A DNA stretch of 12,754 nt, from assembly GCA_016210825.1 (NCBI GenBank), contig JACQTM010000063.1, positions 1 through 12,754 of the forward strand, written 5' to 3'. This DNA comes from Hyphomicrobiales bacterium. GTDB lineage: Bacteria > Pseudomonadota > Alphaproteobacteria > Rhizobiales > Xanthobacteraceae. Position 1 is the stretch's first letter. Every line of letters begins with the position of its first letter. Position numbers and translations under genes: made by a program. Under the pieces are notes generated by a model, which was not told the origin of the DNA, searched no databases, and saw only the letters and a list, made by a program, of their open reading frames with translations. Below, one piece after another: positions 1-6,934 of the stretch.

Positions 1-807
1 GCCGAGGCCGGCATCGCCCATACCCTTTAGTGAGCGTTCGTCCCCAACTTCGCCCGTGCCGATAATCTTCACCTTTTTAGGGTCAATCCCGCGTTCGGCG
101 AAAGCCTTGCCGAGCGCCGGCGGTTGCGAGCCGGCCGGGATGAAGATGAAGATCGATTCCGGATTTAGATCCTTCGCGCGTTGCACGAACGCGGAGAAAT
201 CTGGATTGGCGAGCGGCATTCGCACCGAGCCAACGATTTCACCGCCCGCGGCCTTGAATGCTCCCTGGAAAGCTGCTTCTGCGTCTTTGCCGGGCGCAAA
301 GTCTGAAACCATCGTATAGGCTTTTCGGATACCGCTCTTATAGGCCCAGGTTCCGGCGGTGGCGCCCACTGAGGGAAGCGTTACCGAGGTGCGCACAGAA
401 TAGGGCGACATGGTAATGATCACCGTGGTCGCCGCATTCATGATCACCATGAATTTCTTCGCCTGTTCCGAGACCTTGGACACGGCGATCGTGTTCGGCG
501 AAAGCGTAAATCCGGCGAGGATGTCCACGTTGTCGCGGGTGATGAGCTCCTGTGCGAGCCTAGTCGCGACATCCGGCGCCACGCCGCCGCTGTCCTTGCG
601 AATGATCTCGATCTTCTTGCCGGCGACGGTGTCGCCTTTCTGCTTCATGTAGAGTTTGATGCCGTTATCCATTTGGATCGCGAGATCGGCGAATTGGCCG
701 GAAAACGGCATTATGACCCCGACCTTGACCGTATTCTGCGCCAGCGCCGAAGTGGCGCTGAGCGCAGCCGCCGCAAGTCCGGCGAATGCAATGGTGAATT
801 TCCGCAT
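1..807 (-). CDS. ABC transporter substrate-binding protein, branched-chain amino acid (LivK) type, C-terminus cut by window edge
   Basis: This is a periplasmic solute-binding protein that would capture a small ligand and deliver it to an ABC permease. 269 codons are visible. The family is usually about 390-400 residues, so roughly the last third lies beyond the left edge. Residues 1-24 form a Sec signal peptide: MRKF, a hydrophobic Ala-rich core, then cleavage at SALA-Q. The mature start NTVKVGVIMPFSGQFAD is typical of the type I periplasmic binding fold (Peripla_BP_6). Other family segments are DSGGVAPDVATRLAQELI, DILAGFTLSPNT and an ATTVI stretch near the ligand cleft. The start is ATG at 807 with a perfect GGAGGG ribosome site five bases upstream (813-818 on the plus strand). 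It is divergent from the methyltransferase at 1291. The permease and ATPase genes may lie further left. The ligand cannot be read from sequence; this family binds amino acids, amides, aromatic acids and others. Confidence 0.93.
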   Translation of the reverse strand, partial: MRKFTIAFAGLAAAALSATSALAQNTVKVGVIMPFSGQFADLAIQMDNGIKLYMKQKGDTVAGKKIEIIRKDSGGVAPDVATRLAQELITRDNVDILAGFTLSPNTIAVSKVSEQAKKFMVIMNAATTVIITMSPYSVRTSVTLPSVGATAGTWAYKSGIRKAYTMVSDFAPGKDAEAAFQGAFKAAGGEIVGSVRMPLANPDFSAFVQRAKDLNPESIFIFIPAGSQPPALGKAFAERGIDPKKVKIIGTGEVGDERSLKGMGDAGLG

Positions 808-856
808 GGAATCCCTCCCTGGCTTTGCAAATTAGCTGTTTTTTCAAAGGGTAAAC

Positions 857-899
857 CCGATAAGCCGCAAGGTCAATTCGCAAGACTGCGGCAAATCGG
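857..899 (-). promoter_or_regulatory. Inverted repeat upstream of the binding-protein gene
   Basis: The outer arms CCGAT (857-861) and ATCGG (895-899), then AA on both sides, then the inner arms GCCGCA (864-869) and TGCGGC (887-892), form an 11-bp two-part stem around a 17-base loop. It lies 50-92 bases upstream of the ATG at 807. It could be an operator or a stem-loop in the 5' leader of that mRNA. The role is inferred from position and symmetry only. Confidence 0.35.
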
Positions 900-1123
900 A
901 TCGATGGTTGGATATCAACCCATCTATCTTGCCGAGGCTCAACGGAGTCGTCCAACTGAGCGACTCGGATCGATTATCATCCCGAGTGGAGCAGAATGAG
1001 CCATTCATAAATGGTCACTGGCTAACGGATCAGGTGAACATTACCGGTATGGGAAGAGTGTCCGCATTATCGAAGCACCATCGACGATCTTATTGTCCGA
1101 TTACTTCGCGGCCGCGCTGGTAA

Positions 1124-1150
1124 AATTATGGGACATTGCCCACCATAATT
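1124..1150. promoter_or_regulatory. Operator-like dyad AATTATGG-N11-CCATAATT
   Basis: There are perfect 8-bp arms at 1124-1131 and 1143-1150, separated by 11 bases (centre-to-centre 19). It is AT-rich for this region and sits 141 bases upstream of the methyltransferase start, between the divergent genes. The form and place suit a binding site for a dimeric repressor or activator. No regulator gene is present in the window to pair it with. Confidence 0.4.
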
Positions 1151-1290
1151 GCACCCGCAGTAGATACCTCGCGGCAATGCAATAACGGGGTCAGCTCGAC
1201 ACGTTTACCCCTTGATCGGCACCTGATGTTCGTGGCTTTTGTTCATGTCGATGAGCGTCGGCACGCACGTCAGTGGTGCGGGAGCAACCA

Positions 1291-2451
1291 ATGAAAATGA
1301 GCCGCGATCGAATTTTGACCACGCATGTCGGCAGCCTGCCGCGTAACGACACGCTGTCGGATTTGCTAATCCGCCGCGAGGCCGGCGAGGAGGTCGATCA
1401 GAAGCAATTTGAGGCGGAAATGGACAAGGCGGTCCGTCACGTCGTGGAGAAGCAAGCCTCAGCCGGTATAGACATTGGTAATGACGGCGAGCAGCAGCGC
1501 GTTGGTTTCCAGACTTACGTTCCGCAACGAATGTCCGGATTCGGGGGAATATCGAAACGCCGACGGGGGCGTGAATTCGAGGAGTTTCCTGAACTCGTCG
1601 CCAATTTGATGCGGCGTTTCCCGCATACCAGCAAGCAGCAGAATGCACCCGAATGCCAGGGTGAGTTGCGTTATCTCGACATTTCGGCGATCGAGAGCGA
1701 GATTAGGCGTTTCAAGACGATCGCTACGGGAAAATTTTCCGAATTATTCATGACCGCGCCGTCGCCGGGTATTATTTCGAGCACAATGCTTAATGCCTTT
1801 TACAGTTCGCACGAAGCCTATCTTGATGCGATCACCCGCGAAATGAAGAATGAATATCATGCGATCCACAAAGCCGGCTTAATCCTGCAGATTGATGCGC
1901 CCGATCTTGCCATGGACCGCACCATGTTTCATCGTGACAAATCTGACGCTGAATTTTTCAAAGCCATCGAGTTGCAGATCGCCTCGATCAATAAGGGGAT
2001 CGAGGGTATTCCACGTGACGGCGTGCGATTGCATGTTTGCTACGGCAATTGGGAAGGCCCCCATATCCACGATATCGCGCTGGAAAAGATTCTGCCGATC
2101 CTCTATCAGGCCAATGTCGGAGCGCTTTCGATTGAGTTCTCCAATCCGCGTCACGCGCACGAATATTCAGCGCTCAAGAAAGTCCCATTCCCTAAGGATA
2201 TGATTCTTATTCCCGGCGTGGTGGAGACGACAAGTAACTTCGTCGAACACCCGCAAGTCGTCGCCCGGCGCATCGAGGAAGCAGTGTCGGCGATCGGCGA
2301 CCGCGAGCGTGTGATCGCCTCGACCGATTGCGGTTTTGGCACGTTCACCAACCGCGAATGGGTGATTGAGCCGGCGGTTTGGCTCAAACTCAAATCCATT
2401 CGCGAGGGCGCGGATATCGCCTCCGGCCGGTTATGGGGCCGCGCGGCCTAG
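1291..2451 (+). CDS. Cobalamin-independent methionine synthase (MetE) C-terminal-domain family protein
   Basis: This is a 386-residue zinc-dependent methyl- or alkyl-transferase of the MetE core family, a TIM barrel without the N-terminal half of full-length MetE (about 750 residues). Residues 12-18 read HVGSLPR, the family's opening motif. All four zinc-ligand positions of MetE are filled: His248 and Cys250 in HVCYGN, Glu282 in SIEFSNPR, and Cys347 in STDCGFGTF. An IDAPDLAM segment matches the MetE substrate-binding acidic motif. Such a site activates a thiol for alkylation. In MetE the thiol is homocysteine; relatives include epoxyalkane:coenzyme M transferase and short core-MetE proteins, so the substrate here is open. 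The chosen start is ATG 1291, with GGAG at 1281-1284 six bases upstream. In-frame GTGs at 1273 and 1276 have no comparable site. It lies divergent from the binding-protein gene and may share its regulation. Specificity is inferred only to family level. Confidence 0.88.
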   Translation: MKMSRDRILTTHVGSLPRNDTLSDLLIRREAGEEVDQKQFEAEMDKAVRHVVEKQASAGIDIGNDGEQQRVGFQTYVPQRMSGFGGISKRRRGREFEEFPELVANLMRRFPHTSKQQNAPECQGELRYLDISAIESEIRRFKTIATGKFSELFMTAPSPGIISSTMLNAFYSSHEAYLDAITREMKNEYHAIHKAGLILQIDAPDLAMDRTMFHRDKSDAEFFKAIELQIASINKGIEGIPRDGVRLHVCYGNWEGPHIHDIALEKILPILYQANVGALSIEFSNPRHAHEYSALKKVPFPKDMILIPGVVETTSNFVEHPQVVARRIEEAVSAIGDRERVIASTDCGFGTFTNREWVIEPAVWLKLKSIREGADIASGRLWGRAA

Positions 2452-2532
2452 ACAGGGCGCCTGGTTTCAATGCCCTCGGTCTTCGTCCAACATGGGACAG
2501 TGCGAGCCCGTCATTGATATCGGGGCTGGACG

Positions 2533-2952
2533 ATGGAAAAATGTTTTGCAGCCGTGCTTGTCGCAACCCTGTTGACCGGGTGCGCCGTGCAATCCGGTTT
2601 CCAGACTCCCGAACAAAAAGCGGCATCCGATGCGGCTAATGTCTATCCGGCTAAATACAAGTCGGATTTGCTCGCATTTCTGCGTACGTATTTAAATGAT
2701 CCGTCTAACATCCGCGATGCTCAGGTGTCAGAACCGGCGGTCAAGCCTATCGGCGGTACCAATCTTTATGTCAGCTGCGTGCGTTTCAATGCACGAAAAA
2801 GTGGCGGCGAGTATGCGGGCAGCAAGGACCACATCGCGATTTTTCTCTCCGGCCGGCTCGATCGCTTAGTTCCTGTGGGCCGTGAGCATCGCGAGCAATG
2901 CGCCAGCGCTATGTATCAACCGTTTCCCGAACTTGAAAGATTATCGCGCTAG
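2533..2952 (+). CDS. Small outer- or inner-membrane lipoprotein, function unknown
   Basis: This is a 139-residue protein with a lipoprotein signal peptide: MEK, a hydrophobic stretch, then lipobox LLTGC with the modified Cys at residue 17. The mature part is hydrophilic and compact. It includes KYKSDLLAFLRTYLNDPSNIRDA (about residues 36-58), an LYVSCVRFNAR strand and a C-terminal PFPELERL. This layout is shared by short uncharacterised lipoproteins I associate with Rhizobiales, but I know of no assigned function. ATG 2533 is used because it gives an intact signal peptide; the ribosome site is weak. It lies 81 bases after the methyltransferase stop on the same strand, so co-transcription is possible but not required. 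It ends at a GCGCTAGCGC palindrome that contains its stop codon. Confidence 0.8.
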   Translation: MEKCFAAVLVATLLTGCAVQSGFQTPEQKAASDAANVYPAKYKSDLLAFLRTYLNDPSNIRDAQVSEPAVKPIGGTNLYVSCVRFNARKSGGEYAGSKDHIAIFLSGRLDRLVPVGREHREQCASAMYQPFPELERLSR

Positions 2953-2992
2953 CGCGCATAGCGAGTGGATGAGCGCGAGTTGCGCCATTGTG

Positions 2993-3012
2993 TTATCCAC
3001 AGTTTATCCACA
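2993..3012 (+). promoter_or_regulatory. Two tandem perfect DnaA boxes
   Basis: TTATCCACA occurs at 2993-3001 and again at 3004-3012. Both match the strong DnaA-box consensus exactly, lie in the same orientation and are 11 bp apart, so they face the same side of the helix. They sit 41 bases after the lipoprotein stop in noncoding DNA. DnaA could bind here as a titration site or transcriptional regulator. There is no AT-rich unwinding region or typical origin-flanking gene nearby, so a replication origin is not supported. Confidence 0.55.
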
Positions 3013-3117
3013 TGGCGGAAAAGCCCGTGCCGGGGGTCACCGCCCTGTAACATTCCATCGTTACCAATTCGCCTGCTCGTGAGTTGCGAGTCTCGTTAGT
3101 CAGAAGACCCCTCTTGG

Positions 3118-3160
3118 CGGTCCCAGTTGCGCATCGTGCAACTGGGGCCGTTATTTTGTT
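3118..3160 (+). terminator. Strong Rho-independent terminator ahead of hyfB
   Basis: A 13-bp stem with one G-T pair (CGGTCCCAGTTGC at 3118-3130 against GCAACTGGGGCCG at 3138-3150) closes a 7-base loop, and TTATTTTGTT follows directly. This is a textbook intrinsic terminator reading rightward. It lies 165 bases after the lipoprotein stop and 140 bases before the hyfB start. It may end the upstream transcription unit, act as a leader attenuator for the hyf operon, or end a small RNA starting near 3010-3060. Its insulating role is the simplest reading. Confidence 0.75.
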
Positions 3161-3170
3161 GGCGGCGCGC

Positions 3171-3200
3171 TTTCGGGCGAAAACTGCATTGCAATTTTCG
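3171..3200. promoter_or_regulatory. Overlapping operator-like dyads upstream of the hyf operon
   Basis: Two overlapping inverted repeats follow the terminator: TTTCG-GG-CGAAA at 3171-3182, and CGAAAA-N11-TTTTCG at 3178-3200 with TTGCAA in its spacer. They lie about 100-130 bases before the hyfB start, where an operon promoter would be expected. They could be regulator sites. No promoter hexamers were identified with confidence, and short dyads also arise by chance. Confidence 0.25.
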
Positions 3201-3300
3201 GCCCATTGGCATCAATCTCTGCGCACATCCGAATCCGGTTCAATTGCGCGAGCCCGAAACGGCGCTGTTTGCCGTTCTGCCTTGGGCTCCGAAAGCAGGG

Positions 3301-5316
3301 ATGATGGTTGCCGTTATTGCGCTTTGGTGCGTGGCTGCTTTAGCCATCGTCGCTGCCTCCGCCACAATACTTGGCCGCCTGGCCGTTGGAACTCCGATCA
3401 TCTATGCCGGAAGCTTGGTGGCCTCGCTGGTAGCCCTCGCCGCGGCGCTCGCGCATCTTCTCGATCCACATGCAGCGGTTGCAACGCTGACCCTACCGAT
3501 CGGCGTGCCTTGGCTCGGCACGCATTTCCGGATCGATCCGCTCTCGGCGTTTTTTCTTATTGTCACCAATCTCGGTGGTGCGGCCGCGAGTCTCTACGCG
3601 CTCGGCTATGGCCGTCATGAGGCCGCGCCGCTGCGGGTATTGCCGTACTTTCCCGCTTATCTCGCCGGAATGAATCTCGTCGTCCTGGCCGACGATGCCT
3701 TTACGTTTCTTGTCGCGTGGGAATTTATGTCGCTCGCCTCCTGGGCGCTGGTGCTGGCCGACCACCGCGCGCCTGAAAACGCACGCGCAGCATTCATCTA
3801 CCTTGTCATGGCAAGCTTCGGAACGCTTTGCCTTTTGCTCGCCTTCGGTCTCCTCGCCGGCCCGGAAGGGGGATATGTCTTTGCCACGATCCGCGATAGC
3901 CATCCGCAGCCAGTGATCGCATCCCTCGTGCTGCTTCTCGTGCTCGTGGGTGCCGGTTCGAAAGCCGGACTCGTGCCGCTCCATGTTTGGCTACCGCTTG
4001 CGCATCCGGCGGCGCCGAGCCACGTCTCGGCGCTGATGAGTGGTGTCATGACCAAGGTCGCGGTCTATGGCTTCATTCGTATCATATTCGATCTCGTCGG
4101 TGAGCTCGCGTGGTGGCACAGCTTGATCGTGCTTGCGCTTGCCGGCCTCACCACCGTACTCGGCGTTCTCTACGCACTGATGCAGCACGACTTAAAGCGG
4201 CTGCTTGCGTATCATACCGTGGAGAACATCGGCATCATCTACATCGGCCTTGGGCTCGCGCTTGCATTCAAGGCCAACGGCATCGATTGGGCGGCAGCGC
4301 TGGCATTGACCGCTGGCCTCTTCCATGTCCTCAACCACTCGATCTTCAAGAGCCTCTTGTTCTTTGGCGCGGGCGCCGTACTGACGGCAACGCACGAACG
4401 CGACATGGAACGTCTCGGCGGACTCATTCATACCATGCCGAAAACCGCGTTTGCCTTCCTTATCGGCTGTATTGCGATCTCTGCACTGCCGCCGCTCAAT
4501 GGCTTCGTCTCTGAATGGTTGACCTTTCAGGCCATCCTTGTCAGCCCGCAGTTGCCGCAATGGGGTTTGAAATTGATGGTACCTTCAGTTGGCGCTCTGC
4601 TCGCGTTGTCGGCGGCGCTCGCTGCGGCGTGCTTTGTGAAAGCCTTCGGCGTAACTTTTCTCGGCCGATCGCGAAGTCATGCAGCGCAGACAGCAAAAGA
4701 AGTCGATCGATTTTCGCTGTCCGCGATGTTTATTCTCGCCACGCTTTGTCTGCTAGCCGGCGTGTTGCCTGGCGTCGTTATCGACATCTTGGCGCCGGTC
4801 ACGCAGAGCCTCGTCGGCTCGGTCGTACCGAAGCACGCGGGCCCGCCATGGTTCTCGATCGTGCCTATTGCCGAGAGCCGCTCATCCTACAACGGCATGA
4901 TCATTCTTCTCTTTCTTGTCATATCCGGCTGGCTTACGGCGTTGTTCATTCATCGATTCGCCACGCGCGCAACCCGGCGGAGCGCCATTTGGGATTGTGG
5001 CTATCCGGATCCTTCGACGGCAACGCAGTATTCGAGTTCAAGCTTTGCCATGCCGATCCGCCGCGTGTTCGGAACGACGGTGTTCGATGTGCATGAGCGA
5101 ATTGATATGCCACGGCCCGGCGAAATGCGCGCCGGGAACTTTCAGCTCAAGGTTTTCGACCCCGCATGGCGCATGGTCTACGGACCGCTTACGCGGCTTG
5201 TTGACACCGCCGCGAACCGGCTCAATGCGCTGCAATTCCTGACCATCCGCAGCTATTTGACGCTGACTTTTTCTGCGCTGATCGTGCTCCTTATCGTGGT
5301 GGCCGCATGGAGTTGA
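3301..5316 (+). CDS. hyfB: Hydrogenase-4 component B-like antiporter subunit (HyfB)
   Basis: This is a large integral membrane subunit of the NuoL/MrpA antiporter family, expected to translocate protons or sodium when the complex turns over. It has 671 residues from ATG 3301, close to E. coli HyfB (about 672). About 15-16 hydrophobic segments are visible. Key charged residues of the ion path are present: Glu141 in AWEFMSLASW, Lys221 in GSKAGLVPLHVWLP, Lys252 in MTKVAVYG, and His346 and Lys350 in NHSIFKSLLFF. The C-terminal part has the family segment WDCGYP (Cys566) and FAMPIRRVFG. The frame is open upstream to 3127, but that adds a basic, non-membrane leader overlapping the terminator region. 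ATG 3301 or 3304 starts just before the first membrane helix, though the ribosome site is weak. It is the first gene of the operon and overlaps hyfC by 10 bases. Confidence 0.92.
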   Translation: MMVAVIALWCVAALAIVAASATILGRLAVGTPIIYAGSLVASLVALAAALAHLLDPHAAVATLTLPIGVPWLGTHFRIDPLSAFFLIVTNLGGAAASLYALGYGRHEAAPLRVLPYFPAYLAGMNLVVLADDAFTFLVAWEFMSLASWALVLADHRAPENARAAFIYLVMASFGTLCLLLAFGLLAGPEGGYVFATIRDSHPQPVIASLVLLLVLVGAGSKAGLVPLHVWLPLAHPAAPSHVSALMSGVMTKVAVYGFIRIIFDLVGELAWWHSLIVLALAGLTTVLGVLYALMQHDLKRLLAYHTVENIGIIYIGLGLALAFKANGIDWAAALALTAGLFHVLNHSIFKSLLFFGAGAVLTATHERDMERLGGLIHTMPKTAFAFLIGCIAISALPPLNGFVSEWLTFQAILVSPQLPQWGLKLMVPSVGALLALSAALAAACFVKAFGVTFLGRSRSHAAQTAKEVDRFSLSAMFILATLCLLAGVLPGVVIDILAPVTQSLVGSVVPKHAGPPWFSIVPIAESRSSYNGMIILLFLVISGWLTALFIHRFATRATRRSAIWDCGYPDPSTATQYSSSSFAMPIRRVFGTTVFDVHERIDMPRPGEMRAGNFQLKVFDPAWRMVYGPLTRLVDTAANRLNALQFLTIRSYLTLTFSALIVLLIVVAAWS

Positions 5317-6263
5317 TCCTCGAATTGGCTGCGCAGACGGTGCAAATGTTCGGCGTCCTCGTGATCGCACCGTTCCTTCTCGGCATCACCCGCAAGGTCA
5401 AGGCACGGCTCTTGCGCCGGATCGGACCGCCGATGTTTCAGCCGTACCGGGATTTGTGGAAGCTCATGCACAAGGAGGCCGTGCTCGCGCACAATGCGTC
5501 CTGGCTTTATCGGGTGGCGCCCTATTGCGTCTTTGCCACGACGTGGGTAGCCGCAGCTCTGGTTCCAACCTATTCGACCGGGCTGATATTTTCCTGGTCC
5601 GCCGACCTGATTGCCATCGTCGCGCTCTTGGCAACTGGACGCTTTGCGCTCGCGCTGGCCGGGATGGATGTCGGGACCGCCTTCGGCGGAATTGGTTCCT
5701 CGCGTGAGATGATGATTGCTTCGCTCGCCGAACCCGCAATGCTGCTCGTCGTCTTCACGGTCGCACTTGTTGCCGGCACCACGCAGTTATCGACGATCGC
5801 GGCGGCGTTCACGGAAGCTCACGTTGGGTTGCGCGTCTCGCTCGGGCTCGCACTTTTTGCCTTTGTATTCGTTGGAATTGCGGAGAACGCTCGAATCCCA
5901 ATCGATAATCCGGCAACGCACCTTGAATTGACGATGGTGCACGAAGCAATGGTGCTGGAATATTCCGGACGCCATCTGGCGATGATCGAAGCTGCAGCCG
6001 CGCTTAAATTGACGCTGTATTTTTCACTGCTCGTTTGCCTCTTTGCGCCGTTCGGGATGGCGACCACCGACAGGAGCATTGCGGCGCTGGCGCTGGGTGG
6101 CGCGGCCTACCTTGCGAAGATCGCTTTACTCGCCGCACTGTTGCCGATCGGCGAGACCGCCGTCGCCAAGATGCGCGTGTTCCGCTACCCAATTTTCCTC
6201 GGCGGTGCGTTTGCCGCGGCTGCGCTCGCCGTATTCCTGCTGTTCGTTTCGCGAGGGCTGTGA
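5307..6263 (+). CDS. hyfC: Hydrogenase-4 component C-like membrane subunit (HyfC/HycD, NuoH family)
   Basis: This 318-residue integral membrane protein is the NuoH-like anchor linking the peripheral Fe-S arm to the membrane antiporter modules. Its length matches HycD/HyfC (about 307-322). Family motifs are clear: GPPMFQPYRDLWKLMHKE near the N-terminus, FGGIGSSREMMIASLAEPAM (about residues 127-146), and IDNPATHLELTMVHEAMVLE at residues 199-218, with Glu207 and Glu213 matching conserved membrane-interface acids. ATG 5307 lies inside the end of hyfB, and its stop overlaps the hyfE start as TGATG, so translation is probably coupled. Nothing looks broken. The subunit does not itself show which redox partner the complex uses. 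Confidence 0.93.
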   Translation: MELILELAAQTVQMFGVLVIAPFLLGITRKVKARLLRRIGPPMFQPYRDLWKLMHKEAVLAHNASWLYRVAPYCVFATTWVAAALVPTYSTGLIFSWSADLIAIVALLATGRFALALAGMDVGTAFGGIGSSREMMIASLAEPAMLLVVFTVALVAGTTQLSTIAAAFTEAHVGLRVSLGLALFAFVFVGIAENARIPIDNPATHLELTMVHEAMVLEYSGRHLAMIEAAAALKLTLYFSLLVCLFAPFGMATTDRSIAALALGGAAYLAKIALLAALLPIGETAVAKMRVFRYPIFLGGAFAAAALAVFLLFVSRGL

Positions 6264-6934
6264 TGACCTCGATATCGTTCGACGTTGCCCACCTTCTCGC
6301 CGGCAGCATGCTGGTGCTGAGTTTTCTTCTGCTCTATCAGGACCGGATTACGGCGACACTCAACGTTTTCGCGTTGCAAGCAATCATGCTGTCGCTTGCG
6401 GTCGCCTGGCAGGCGCTCATCCAGGAAGCCCCGCATCTGATGGTCACCGCCTTGATTGCGCTTACCGTCAAGGGCTTTGTCATTCCCGCGGCGCTGCATC
6501 GCATCGTGCGCCGGCTTGGCATTCACCGCGAAATCGAACAAGTGATCGGCGGCGGTCCGACCATGCTGACGGGCCTGGGCCTGGTTGCGCTTTCCATTCT
6601 TTTAGTAATGCCCGTGGGGCAGGGCGTAAGTCTGCTGACGCGTGAGGATCTCGCCTTCGCGCTCGCCGTTATTCTGCTTGGCCTATTGATGATGATCACG
6701 CGGCGCAATGCGGTAACCCAAATCATCGGCTTCATGTCGCTCGAAAACGGGCTCGTGCTCGCCGCATCCGGCGCCAAGGGCATGCCGCTGGTCGTTGAAT
6801 TTTCCGTCGCCTTCTCGATTCTGATCGCCTTCATCGTGTTCGGGGTATTCGTATTCCGTATTCGCGAGCGCTTCGACACGGTGGATGTGAGCGCGCTCGA
6901 CCGCTTCCGCGGCGAGAGGAGCGACCACTCGTGA
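6263..6934 (+). CDS. hyfE: Hydrogenase-4 component E-like membrane subunit (HyfE)
   Basis: This 223-residue membrane protein is close in length to E. coli HyfE (216). It has about seven hydrophobic helices, and the second half resembles NuoK. The NuoK-like part carries NAVTQIIGFMSLENGLVLAA with the conserved membrane Glu161, part of the lateral charged axis that couples redox change to ion movement. The start at 6263 overlaps the hyfC stop and has GAGGG at 6253-6257, five bases upstream. The same frame is open further upstream, but only as a shadow of hyfC. It ends in a hydrophilic tail and overlaps hyfF by four bases (GTGA). Confidence 0.9.
   Translation: MTSISFDVAHLLAGSMLVLSFLLLYQDRITATLNVFALQAIMLSLAVAWQALIQEAPHLMVTALIALTVKGFVIPAALHRIVRRLGIHREIEQVIGGGPTMLTGLGLVALSILLVMPVGQGVSLLTREDLAFALAVILLGLLMMITRRNAVTQIIGFMSLENGLVLAASGAKGMPLVVEFSVAFSILIAFIVFGVFVFRIRERFDTVDVSALDRFRGERSDHS

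Larger units (their letters stand above)
808..1290. other. Divergent intergenic region
   Basis: This 483-base stretch separates two divergent genes and must hold both promoters. No open frame in it has a credible ribosome site and a recognisable product. It contains an inverted repeat at 857-899, a small hairpin-forming sequence at 903-924 (GATG/GTTG arms with one bulged base) and a dyad at 1124-1150. Base composition is less GC-rich than the coding regions to the right. I could not place a -35/-10 pair with confidence. Confidence 0.6.

Noticed and set aside
908..1123. 71-codon plus-strand open frame in the divergent intergenic region
   Set aside because: It has no ribosome site, recognisable motif or typical composition, and lies amid regulatory-looking repeats.
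1205..1648. 147-codon minus-strand open frame overlapping the methyltransferase start
   Set aside because: It is antisense to a clear gene, lacks family resemblance, and looks like a shadow frame.
2993..3012. Chromosomal replication origin
   Set aside because: There are only two DnaA boxes, no AT-rich unwinding element and no origin-typical neighbours.
3207..3222. Sigma-54-like promoter TGGCAT...TCTGC ahead of hyfB
   Set aside because: The interval between the GG and GC elements is 11 bases instead of the strict 10, and the -12 element reads CTGC rather than TTGC.
3127..3300. Upstream extension of hyfB to TTG 3127
   Set aside because: It would translate half of the terminator hairpin and add a basic, non-membrane leader; starting at 3301 gives the usual HyfB length.
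3493..3984. Minus-strand open frames antisense to the hyf genes (for example this one and 7540-8772)
   Set aside because: Their Arg/His/Asp-rich low-complexity translations are typical of antisense frames in GC-rich membrane-protein genes.
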